Shown here: piece by piece, positions 1 to 5,978 of the stretch
How the letters are laid out: every line of letters begins with the position of its first letter
Position numbering within the stretch: the stretch's first letter is position 1
Assembly (NCBI GenBank): GCA_002482685.1
Contig: DLGL01000081.1
Coordinates: 19,844 to 28,621, forward strand
Source: Bacteriovoracaceae bacterium UBA7695
GTDB taxonomy: Bacteria; Bdellovibrionota; Bacteriovoracia; Bacteriovoracales; Bacteriovoracaceae
Reading direction: 5' to 3'
DNA: 8,778 nt
Position numbers and translations under genes: made by a program
The notes under the pieces: generated by a model
Databases searched by the model: none
What the model saw: the letters and a program-made list of their open reading frames with translations, nothing else
What the model was told of the DNA's origin: nothing

Positions 1-89
1 CCATCGTAAGTAAAAGTTTTTGTTTCACCGCTTGAAGCGATCGAAGCAAATGAAAGGGCGAGAGTCAAAACGCCAATAAACATTTTCAT
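1..89 (-). CDS. N-terminus of a secreted or envelope protein (partial)
   Basis: Only the first 29 codons are inside the window; the gene continues past the left edge. It begins MKMFIGVLTLALSFASIASSG, a typical Sec signal peptide: a lysine near the N-terminus, a hydrophobic core at about residues 4-18, then small residues (Ala, Ser, Ser, Gly) that suit signal peptidase I cleavage near residue 19-20. The mature part starts GETKTFTYDG and is too short to classify. The start is supported by AGGAG seven bases upstream of the ATG at 89. A second in-frame ATG lies at 83 but sits further from this site. The gene is separated from cysS by 134 bp holding a hairpin, so it is probably a separate transcription unit. 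Function is not recognisable; export to the periplasm or envelope is inferred from the signal peptide alone. Confidence 0.7.
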   Translation of the reverse strand, partial: MKMFIGVLTLALSFASIASSGETKTFTYD

Positions 90-201
90 GTAGGTTCTCC
101 TGAGGTTTAAATACAAACGTATTTTCTAGTACCATCAGGAATACCATGCTGCAATCAAGGCGAAAATCGTATGTAATGAATTGTAAAAAATACGCGCCGA
201 A

Positions 202-219
202 TGGTGCCAAAAAGCACCA
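202..219 (-). terminator. Hairpin just after cysS, possible terminator
   Basis: A perfect 6-bp inverted repeat (TGGTGC / GCACCA, 6-nt loop) starts four bases past the cysS stop. Read on the minus strand the loop is TTTTTG. A run of six T follows, but only about 11 nt beyond the stem, so this is not a textbook intrinsic terminator. Position makes it the best candidate for the end of the carD-gltX-cysS transcript. It could instead be a processing or 3'-protecting stem. Confidence 0.4.
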
Positions 220-223
220 CTTC

Positions 224-1660
224 TTATCCCTGTATTTTCCAGTCTGTAGAGCCGTCCGGGTTGTCTTTTAGCACAACTTTCTTGGCCGTGAGCTCATTTC
301 TGATTTCATCCGCACGGGCCCAATTTTTGGAACTTTTAGCGACTTTTCGTTCCTCAATGAGTTGCTCAATGTAAGATGCGTCAATATCAGTGCCAGATGT
401 GTCTTGTTCATTTTTTTGAAACTGCTTGAGAACTTTTGATGGCTCAGCATTAATAAGGCCAATAACTTCTTTCATGAATTCATTCGTAGCGTGAACTTGC
501 TTTAAGGCCGCCTCACTTAATGAGTCCTTTGCATTTTTTACAAATCGCAAAAAGGTAAAGTACTGACCGAGAGCACCTGCTGAGTTGAAATCATTGGCAA
601 GTTCATCTTTCATTTTCTCAATACAATTTGCAATTTCCAAAGGAACGGGGGCCGAGCCTTGGGCCTTGTAGGACTGGGTCTCCACAACAAACTCATGAAT
701 TCGTCTGACCTCATCAATGGCTCGTTGAAGAACCTCATCAGTCCACTCCAGACGCGCACGGTAGTGAACCGAAAGCAGAACGTGGCGAAGAACCTGGCCA
801 CCATAAGCTTCAACAAATTTACGAATGGTAATCACGTTACCTAAAGATTTACTCATCTTCTCAGTACCGAAATTTAAAAATTCGTTATGAACCCAGTTAT
901 TACAAAAATTGCATTGGTTGGCCGCTTCTGACTGAGCGATTTCATTTTCATGGTGTGGGAACATGAGGTCAATTCCACCATGGTGAAGATCAAGAGTGGG
1001 TCCTAAAAACTTTTTGGCCATGGCCGAACATTCAATATGCCAGCCTGGACGACCTTTGCCCCAAGGGGAATCCCACGAAGCTTCACCCTCTTTAGCAGGT
1101 TTCCAGAGTACAAAGTCGGTGGGATGTTTTTTATGGGCATCAACTTCAACCCGGATACCACTCTGGAGTCCATCAATATCTTTTTTTGAGAGCTTTCCGT
1201 AATCTTTCATCGTTGGAACATTGAAGAGAACTTCACCGTCTACAACGTACCCTGAACCATTTTTAATAATATCCTGAATCATCTGAATAATCTCAGGCAT
1301 GGTCTCACTCACTTTCGGTGTGTGAGTTGCAGGCTTCATACCCAGTGATTCCATATCCTTTTTGACTTCATTAACCCAATGGTCTGCAAATTCAATCGCA
1401 TCTTTCCCAACTTCTTTTGCCCTCGCAATGATCTTGTCGTCAACGTCAGTAAAGTTGCGAACAAAAGTTACATCATAACCAAAAGATTTAAGCACACGGT
1501 TAAACAGATCCCCTACGACGAAGGCACGGGCATTTCCGATGTGAAGATAGTCATAGGTCGTTGGGCCACAAGAATAAAATTTCACCTTACCCGGTTCAAT
1601 CGGAACAAATGTTTCTTTTTTACGAGAGAGGTTATTATGAATTTTAAGCTCTTGGCCCAT
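224..1660 (-). CDS. cysS: Cysteinyl-tRNA synthetase (CysRS)
   Basis: This cytoplasmic class I aminoacyl-tRNA synthetase joins cysteine to tRNA-Cys using ATP. The 478-residue product is near the usual bacterial length (about 460). Visible signatures are the HIGH-type motif HIGN at residues 40-43 and KMSKS at 268-272. The four zinc ligands that select cysteine are Cys31 (in FYSCGPT), Cys211 (in HIECSAM), His236 and Glu240 (in PHHENE). The C-terminal end has the usual short tRNA-binding helical region, with RADEIRNEL near residues 446-455. The ATG at 1660 lies 8 nt after a modest AAAGG site and 10 bp past the gltX stop, which indicates co-transcription and probably translational coupling with gltX. 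Nothing looks damaged and all catalytic and zinc residues are present. Confidence 0.97.
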   Translation of the reverse strand: MGQELKIHNNLSRKKETFVPIEPGKVKFYSCGPTTYDYLHIGNARAFVVGDLFNRVLKSFGYDVTFVRNFTDVDDKIIARAKEVGKDAIEFADHWVNEVKKDMESLGMKPATHTPKVSETMPEIIQMIQDIIKNGSGYVVDGEVLFNVPTMKDYGKLSKKDIDGLQSGIRVEVDAHKKHPTDFVLWKPAKEGEASWDSPWGKGRPGWHIECSAMAKKFLGPTLDLHHGGIDLMFPHHENEIAQSEAANQCNFCNNWVHNEFLNFGTEKMSKSLGNVITIRKFVEAYGGQVLRHVLLSVHYRARLEWTDEVLQRAIDEVRRIHEFVVETQSYKAQGSAPVPLEIANCIEKMKDELANDFNSAGALGQYFTFLRFVKNAKDSLSEAALKQVHATNEFMKEVIGLINAEPSKVLKQFQKNEQDTSGTDIDASYIEQLIEERKVAKSSKNWARADEIRNELTAKKVVLKDNPDGSTDWKIQG

Positions 1661-1670
1661 CCGGATACCT

Positions 1671-3113
1671 TTATTTATTTAAGTGGTGCACACGTTTTTT
1701 CAGAACACTGACTGGAGTGAGAGGAATCAGGAATTTTAAATCCGGCCCATGGTCATGGCCCGTGAGAGCGGCACGTACACCCATGAACAGAGGCTTTCCT
1801 TTTACACCCAGATCTTTTTTAACAGCATCCATCCAGCCATTCAACTCAGCTTCAGTAACAAATCCTGTGCTGACTTTATCTACTTCTGAACTAATAAAAC
1901 TCAAAATTTTAGGAGTCGTCTCCCAGGAAAGAATTTCTTTAAGGGCATCAGTGATTTCCGGATTATCTTTGAGAATCATCTCATTGATCAGTTTAGGGAA
2001 ATCAGTGGTGAAATGTGCGTATCTTTTCAGAAGTTCCACACAATTATTTTTCCATTCATCAGATTGTTTGTTGAAAAAATCTGTTTCAGGCTCTTTCTCA
2101 ATCAAAGTGATGAGATCTGCGTTGCTCATTTTTTTGATGTGCTCGCCGTTAACCCACTTGAGTTTTTCAATGTCATACATAGCGGCCGAAGCTGAAAATC
2201 TCTCCAATCCGAAAACTTCGGTCAGTTCAGCTTTATCGAAAATATCTTTCTCTGTAGGGTGAGACCATCCAAGGAGACAAAGATAGTTACACATGGCCTC
2301 AGGAAGGTAGTGCTCATTTCGGTAGAGATTTACTGAAGTGGCCCCATGTCGTTTAGAAAGTTTTTGGCGGTCCTGTCCAATTAGAAGAGACACGTGAGCA
2401 AACTCAGGAATCTTTGCACCAAGGGCTTCATAGATCATAAGCTGCCTGACTGTGTTGTTTAAATGATCTTCTCCGCGAATAACATGAGTGATATCCATCA
2501 AATGATCATCCACAACACAACAATAGTTATAAGTCGGAAGACCATTTGAGCGCATAATAACAAAATCCCCTACCATATTATCCGGGTAGACAACTTTGCC
2601 TTTTACTTTATCGTTGAGCTCGTAGGATTTTCTCGGGGCCTTAAAACGAATGGCGGTTTTCTCACCAGCGGCCACACGCGCTTTGGCCTCGGCAAAGTGC
2701 TCTGGATTTCTCCATTTTCCGCTGTAGTGAGGATCAGAACTTTCAGCTTCAGCTTTCGCTTTCATGGCTTCAAGTTCTTCTTCTGTACAGAAATCATAAT
2801 AGGCTTCGCCCTTCTCAACTAACTGAAGAGCGTACTTCAGATAGATATCAAGTCGTTCAGACTGACGGTAAGGGCCATATTTAGGATTGGGTTTATCAGG
2901 ACCTTCGTCATGAATAATACCGAGCCATTTAAGATCATCGATTTGAAGTTTTTCATATTCTGCATTTGAACGTTCAAGATCTGTGTCTTCAATTCGAAGA
3001 ACAAAAGTTCCGCCGACAGCTTTAGAATAGAGGTAGTTATAGAGAGCGGTCCTTGCTCCACCAATGTGGAGGTAGCCCGTTGGAGACGGCGCAAATCTTA
3101 CTCGGACAGTCAT
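1671..3113 (-). CDS. gltX: Glutamyl-tRNA synthetase (GluRS)
   Basis: This cytoplasmic class I synthetase charges tRNA-Glu with glutamate; the product feeds translation and, in many bacteria, haem synthesis through glutamyl-tRNA reductase. The protein is 480 residues, standard for the family. The N-terminal signature RFAPSPTGYLHIGG (6-19) contains the HIGH-type motif at 16-19. RIEDTD is at 40-45, VIRGEDHL at 211-218 and the KMSKS-type loop KLSKR at 251-255. The C-terminal part is the helical anticodon-binding region. The insertion that carries Cys-x-Cys and Cys-x-His zinc ligands in E. coli GluRS shows only Cys109 here, so it is probably a zinc-free form. Whether it also charges tRNA-Gln cannot be told from this window. 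The start ATG at 3113 has AGGAGA seven bases upstream, but that site lies in an 8-bp hairpin. The gene follows carD after 63 bp and precedes cysS by 10 bp. Confidence 0.97.
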   Translation of the reverse strand: MTVRVRFAPSPTGYLHIGGARTALYNYLYSKAVGGTFVLRIEDTDLERSNAEYEKLQIDDLKWLGIIHDEGPDKPNPKYGPYRQSERLDIYLKYALQLVEKGEAYYDFCTEEELEAMKAKAEAESSDPHYSGKWRNPEHFAEAKARVAAGEKTAIRFKAPRKSYELNDKVKGKVVYPDNMVGDFVIMRSNGLPTYNYCCVVDDHLMDITHVIRGEDHLNNTVRQLMIYEALGAKIPEFAHVSLLIGQDRQKLSKRHGATSVNLYRNEHYLPEAMCNYLCLLGWSHPTEKDIFDKAELTEVFGLERFSASAAMYDIEKLKWVNGEHIKKMSNADLITLIEKEPETDFFNKQSDEWKNNCVELLKRYAHFTTDFPKLINEMILKDNPEITDALKEILSWETTPKILSFISSEVDKVSTGFVTEAELNGWMDAVKKDLGVKGKPLFMGVRAALTGHDHGPDLKFLIPLTPVSVLKKRVHHLNK

Positions 3114-3120
3114 AAAGAAA

Positions 3121-3141
3121 TCTCCTCATTTGTAATGAGGA
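3121..3141 (-). promoter_or_regulatory. Hairpin burying the gltX ribosome binding site
   Basis: On the minus strand, TCCTCATT and AATGAGGA form a perfect 8-bp stem (3134-3141 with 3123-3130) around a 3-nt loop (ACA). The 3' arm contains most of the gltX Shine-Dalgarno, AGGAGA at 3121-3126, and the ATG follows 7 nt later. In the RNA the ribosome site would therefore be paired unless the stem is opened. That the stem exists in sequence is certain; that it controls translation is inference. The pyrimidine-rich stretch after the stem (GATTTCTTT) could also give weak attenuation. A smaller imperfect stem with a UUCG-type loop may form about 10 nt further upstream. Confidence 0.55.
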
Positions 3142-3176
3142 CAAGAATACACCGAAGTATTGAGTTTTTGAAATTC

Positions 3177-3650
3177 TTAGGTGTAGAGAGAGTCGATTTT
3201 CTCAGAAATTGAGCCTTCAGCAGAGCCTGTCGAAAGAGCAATTTCTTTAACGATAAGATCCTTACACTGATCCAGCATTTTTCTCTCTCCAAATGACAGT
3301 TTTTTGGTCATTTTGAGAAGGAGTAACTGGCGCAAGACATCGGCTATTTCAAATAATGATCCGGTCTTCACCTTGAGTGTGTACTCGCGGTGGCGACGGT
3401 TCCAGGTGGACATATCGACCTTAACGTTTTGATCCTGAAGCAGTTCAAATACGCCGTGAATCTCTGTAGAAGGCATAAGCGCTCGAACGCCGTCCTTACT
3501 ATCAACAGGGATCATGACTTTCATACCGTTTGAAATGACTTTAATGATGTAAAAGCTCTTAGGCTCACCATTCAATTCTTTCGTTTCCACGCTGCAAATC
3601 TGACCAACACCGTGGCCGGGACATACAACATGATCGCCGAGATTAAACAT
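3177..3650 (-). CDS. carD: CarD/CdnL-family RNA polymerase-binding regulator
   Basis: CarD/CdnL proteins bind the RNA polymerase beta subunit and stabilise the open promoter complex, often at rRNA and other growth-linked promoters. This 157-residue product has both family domains. The N-terminal Tudor-like RNAP-interacting domain (about 1-60) opens with LGDHVVCPGHGVG and continues through KVMIPVD at 44-50. The C-terminal helical DNA-binding domain is led by STWNRRHREY. Its Trp83 matches the tryptophan known to wedge into the upstream edge of the -10 element in mycobacterial CarD. I chose the ATG at 3650 because AGAGGAG lies five bases upstream. An in-frame ATG at 3671 would add seven residues but has no such site and places the Shine-Dalgarno inside the gene. 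CdnL is an equally valid family name. It is first in an apparent unit with gltX and cysS, and a perfect palindrome lies upstream. Confidence 0.93.
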   Translation of the reverse strand: MFNLGDHVVCPGHGVGQICSVETKELNGEPKSFYIIKVISNGMKVMIPVDSKDGVRALMPSTEIHGVFELLQDQNVKVDMSTWNRRHREYTLKVKTGSLFEIADVLRQLLLLKMTKKLSFGERKMLDQCKDLIVKEIALSTGSAEGSISEKIDSLYT

Positions 3651-3683
3651 GAGAACTCCTCTAAAAAACATATATCAGGTCTA

Positions 3684-3707
3684 CTTATAACGCGTCTGCG
3701 TTATAAG
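3684..3707. repeat. Perfect 24-bp palindrome in the carD upstream region
   Basis: Arms CTTATAACGC (3684-3693) and GCGTTATAAG (3698-3707) are exact inverted copies around a 4-bp centre (GTCT). On the carD strand the near arm ends 33 bp before the start codon and 21 bp before the AGAGGAG site. Each arm holds a TATAA hexamer resembling a -10 box (TATAAC, TATAAG), but I see no good -35 at the right distance for either. It could be a dimeric-repressor operator over the carD promoter, or a strong hairpin in the leader RNA. The repeat itself is certain; its role is not. Confidence 0.7.
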
Positions 3708-3796
3708 CGCTACGGAATTGAAAAAATTACATGATATTCAATGAGTTAGAGACATTTTGAGGGGGGAGAACCTGTAAAAAGTACTTTATTTAGCAA

Positions 3797-3825
3797 CAAG
3801 GGCCCCAACTGGGCCGGGACCCTTG
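3797..3825 (-). terminator. GC-rich hairpin after the outer-membrane protein gene
   Basis: CAAGGG (3797-3802) pairs with CCCTTG (3820-3825). Alternatively GGCCC (3801-3805) pairs with GGGCC (3811-3815) inside it, giving a strong GC-rich structure that starts 12 bp past the stop codon at 3837. On the minus strand it is followed by AU-rich sequence, but the clear T run (TTTTT, about 3777-3781) is some 15 nt further on. A transcription terminator is therefore likely by position but not textbook. It insulates carD from its upstream neighbour. Confidence 0.5.
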
Positions 3826-3836
3826 AAGTAATGGGT

Positions 3837-4472
3837 CTAGAAAAATGCCGAAAACTGAATAAGTCTGAACTGTAGAGATTGGCTGTAATCAAGATCTTCA
3901 GCATTGGTTGATGTAATCATCTGGAGAGCAACTTCTGGTGAATATGTTATGTGCTTCACACCAAACATATTTAAGGGAATACGCTTACCAACGGCGATCG
4001 TTGCAAAACGTAAATCATCGCGGGTGCCTTGTCCAAAGTCCTGCGCCCAACCTGCTCCTAGATAAAGCGAAGTATAGATAGCGCGTGTAAAGTCCTCATT
4101 CATATTCACGATACCACCAAACTGAATGTTCATATCCTCAGTCTGGTTTGTCCCCGAGAGACCGTTCAAGTACTGGAATCTCACACCGGCCTGAACAAAG
4201 CGATGGATACCGTAGGCATAGTTCATGCTGAAATTCAGTTTGGCCCCACTGTCAGCGTCTCTGCCTGCAGATTTTGTTCTGTCAAATGAGAGCACTAAAG
4301 ACTCAATGGTCTGAGCGTTGAATTCAAGCATATGGCGCAAACCAGGTGCTGCCATAGGCATCGTATTGGCGGCGGCAGCTTCTTGCCTTTGTCGTGTTTC
4401 ACCGAAATAAGTGTTTTGAGCAAAAGCACTCAGTGAGGCCAGGGCCAAGGTAAGAGCTAATAATTTCTTCAT
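3837..4472 (-). CDS. Small exported protein, probable outer-membrane beta-barrel
   Basis: I do not recognise a named family. The 211-residue product starts with a clear signal peptide: MKK, a hydrophobic core at 4-16, and AFA just before a predicted cleavage between Ala18 and Gln19. The mature protein has repeated stretches of alternating polar and hydrophobic residues rich in aromatics, such as KLNFSMNYAYG, QAGVRFQYLNG, SLYLGAGWAQDF and SLQFRLIQFSAFF. It ends in phenylalanine, as many barrel proteins do for recognition by the BAM complex. The size suits a barrel of roughly eight strands. The start at 4472 has AAAGGGG about six bases upstream. The gene stands alone between the ndk terminator and its own downstream hairpin. 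Function is unknown; outer-membrane location is inferred from these features. Confidence 0.75.
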   Translation of the reverse strand: MKKLLALTLALASLSAFAQNTYFGETRQRQEAAAANTMPMAAPGLRHMLEFNAQTIESLVLSFDRTKSAGRDADSGAKLNFSMNYAYGIHRFVQAGVRFQYLNGLSGTNQTEDMNIQFGGIVNMNEDFTRAIYTSLYLGAGWAQDFGQGTRDDLRFATIAVGKRIPLNMFGVKHITYSPEVALQMITSTNAEDLDYSQSLQFRLIQFSAFF

Positions 4473-4512
4473 GTAATCCCCTTTTGAACGTTAAAGACCA
4501 ACTAGTCATCAG

Positions 4513-4542
4513 ATCTTAAAGATGTGCTACTTGTTAAGTCAT
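4513..4542 (-). promoter_or_regulatory. Possible promoter of the outer-membrane protein gene
   Basis: On the minus strand ATGACT (4537-4542, four of six matches to TTGACA) lies 18 bp before TAAGAT (4513-4518, four of six matches to TATAAT), about 40 bp upstream of the start codon. The -10 overlaps an 11-bp palindrome (ATCTT-A-AAGAT), and the -35 overlaps a small inverted repeat (TAAGT-CATA-ACTTA). A promoter is needed here because the preceding gene ends in a terminator, but this match is weak. Confidence 0.25.
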
Positions 4543-4599
4543 AACTTACTTAAAATCGGGGCGAAGATTTGGAATGCCTTGCGAATCATTTAGCAGAAT

Positions 4600-4630
4600 A
4601 AAAAAAGCCCCGCATAAAGCGAGGCTTTTC
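4600..4630 (-). terminator. Intrinsic terminator of sucC-sucD-ndk
   Basis: On the minus strand, AAAAGCCTCGC and GCGGGGCTTTT pair along 11 bp (one U-G wobble) around a 5-nt loop (TTTAT). The structure runs directly into a T run that forms the 3' end (complement of 4601-4606). It lies 24 bp past the ndk stop. This is a textbook rho-independent terminator and marks the end of the operon. Confidence 0.92.
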
Positions 4631-4652
4631 AAAAAATAAATTTTTTAAGAAA

Positions 4653-5081
4653 TTAAAAACGATTAACGATTTCATTTCTCTCAAAGAAATAAGCAATTTC
4701 TCTTTCTGCAGCAGTAGCTGAATCTGAACCGTGAACTGAGTTCTCGCCAACAGACTTGGCGAAAAGCTTACGGATAGTACCTTCAGCAGCATTTGCAGGA
4801 TTAGTTGCACCCATGATCTCGCGGTTTTTAGCAACTGCGTTTTCACCTTCAAGAACCATAAGAAGAACAGGACCTGAAGTCATGAAGCTTGTTAGTTCAC
4901 CGAAGAAAGGACGCTCTTTGTGCTCGATGTAGAATCCTTCTGCTTTCTCTTTAGAAAGTTTTGTGAATTTAGCAGCGGCAACACGAAGACCTTGTTTTTC
5001 GAAAACAGAAATGATGTTCCCGATATTGTTATCAAGAGTTGAGTTAGGTTTGATGATAGAAAACGTTTTTTCGATGGCCAT
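4653..5081 (-). CDS. ndk: Nucleoside diphosphate kinase
   Basis: Ndk moves the gamma phosphate from ATP to other nucleoside diphosphates through a phosphohistidine intermediate, balancing the NTP and dNTP pools in the cytoplasm. The 142-residue length is typical (E. coli 143). The catalytic histidine is His117 in NSVHGSDS (114-121). The conserved nucleotide and phosphate contacts Lys11, Tyr51, Arg87, Thr93, Arg104 and Asn114 are all visible, with GATNP at 91-95. The start at 5081 has AAGGAG seven bases upstream. It follows sucD after 23 bp with no terminator between, and an intrinsic terminator follows it, so it is the last gene of the sucC-sucD-ndk unit. Being next to sucCD fits its use of the ATP or GTP made by succinyl-CoA synthetase. 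Confidence 0.97.
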   Translation of the reverse strand: MAIEKTFSIIKPNSTLDNNIGNIISVFEKQGLRVAAAKFTKLSKEKAEGFYIEHKERPFFGELTSFMTSGPVLLMVLEGENAVAKNREIMGATNPANAAEGTIRKLFAKSVGENSVHGSDSATAAEREIAYFFERNEIVNRF

Positions 5082-5104
5082 GTTAGCTCCTTATAAATTG
5101 AATA

Positions 5105-5977
5105 CTACTTCTTTAATACTTCTGCGACCTTTTGTCCAAGTTCTGCTGGAGATCTTGCAATAGTTACGCCGCATTGTTGTAACACTTTGAATTTAGCTTC
5201 AGCAGAGTCATCTTCTCCAGAAATAATGGCACCTGCGTGGCCCATTCTTTTTCCTTTAGGAGCTGCGGCCCCCGCGATAAAACTCACTACCGGCTTAGTC
5301 ATATTCTTTTTGATCCAGCGAGCAGCGTCAGTTTCAGCAGTTCCGCCGATCTCTCCGATCATGATTACAGCTTTTGTATCTGGATCTTTTTCAAATAGCT
5401 CAAGAACTTCAATGAAGCTTGTTCCGTTTACAGGATCTCCACCAATACCTACGCATGTTGATTGACCGATCTCACGTTGAGTAAGTTGGAAAACAGCTTC
5501 GTAAGTAAGAGTACCAGAACGAGAAATAACTCCTACGTTTCCTGGCATGTGGATGTGGCCTGGCATAATTCCGATCTTACACTCACCTGGAGTAATGACA
5601 CCCGGACAGTTAGGACCAATTAAACGAGACTTAGATCCCTGGAGGGCCGCTTTAACTTTTATCATGTCCTGAACCGGAATTCCTTCCGTGATGGCAATGA
5701 TAAGAGGCATTTCAGATTCAATACATTCAAGAATTGAATCTGCTGCAAATGGAGGTGGAACAAAAATCATAGCAGCGTTTGCATCAGTTTCTTTGATCGC
5801 TTCATAAACAGAGTTAAAGACTGGAATACCTTCGTGGATAGTTCCACCTTTGCCAGGAGTTACACCACCAACAACGTTTGTACCGTAGTCACGGGATTGA
5901 AGAGTATGAAAAGTACCTTGTTTACCTGTAAGACCAACAGTGATCAGACGAGTATTTCTATTAATTAAAATAGCCAT
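5105..5977 (-). CDS. sucD: Succinyl-CoA synthetase, alpha subunit
   Basis: The alpha subunit binds CoA and carries the phosphorylated histidine of succinyl-CoA synthetase, which converts succinyl-CoA, ADP or GDP and phosphate into succinate, CoA and ATP or GTP in the TCA cycle. The 290 residues match the family (E. coli 289). The N-terminal Rossmann-type CoA-binding domain includes VGLTGKQGTFH (14-24), GGVTPGKGG (37-45) and IGPNCPG (120-126). The catalytic histidine is His247 in KRMGHAGAI, and GIGGDPVNG is at 177-185. I chose the ATG at 5977 because family proteins begin AILINRNTR-like and AAAGGAG (complement of 5987-5993) lies nine bases upstream. A longer frame to 6064 only reads the sucC end out of frame. 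The sucC stop is one base from this start, so the pair is translationally coupled, as expected for subunits made in equal amounts. Confidence 0.97.
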   Translation of the reverse strand: MAILINRNTRLITVGLTGKQGTFHTLQSRDYGTNVVGGVTPGKGGTIHEGIPVFNSVYEAIKETDANAAMIFVPPPFAADSILECIESEMPLIIAITEGIPVQDMIKVKAALQGSKSRLIGPNCPGVITPGECKIGIMPGHIHMPGNVGVISRSGTLTYEAVFQLTQREIGQSTCVGIGGDPVNGTSFIEVLELFEKDPDTKAVIMIGEIGGTAETDAARWIKKNMTKPVVSFIAGAAAPKGKRMGHAGAIISGEDDSAEAKFKVLQQCGVTIARSPAELGQKVAEVLKK

Positions 5978-5978
5978 A

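Noticed and set aside
90..223. Promoter for the left-edge secreted protein
   Set aside because: The best pair on the minus strand, TTGCAG and TACTAG 17 bp apart, matches only three of six positions each, so I do not call it.
1379..1711. 110-codon plus-strand open frame across the gltX-cysS junction
   Set aside because: It is antisense to the conserved start of cysS and the end of gltX and reads as a shadow frame.
1717..2262. 181-codon open frame on the plus strand
   Set aside because: It lies wholly antisense to gltX, whose protein has intact family motifs; the plus-strand translation has no recognisable domain and no good ribosome site.
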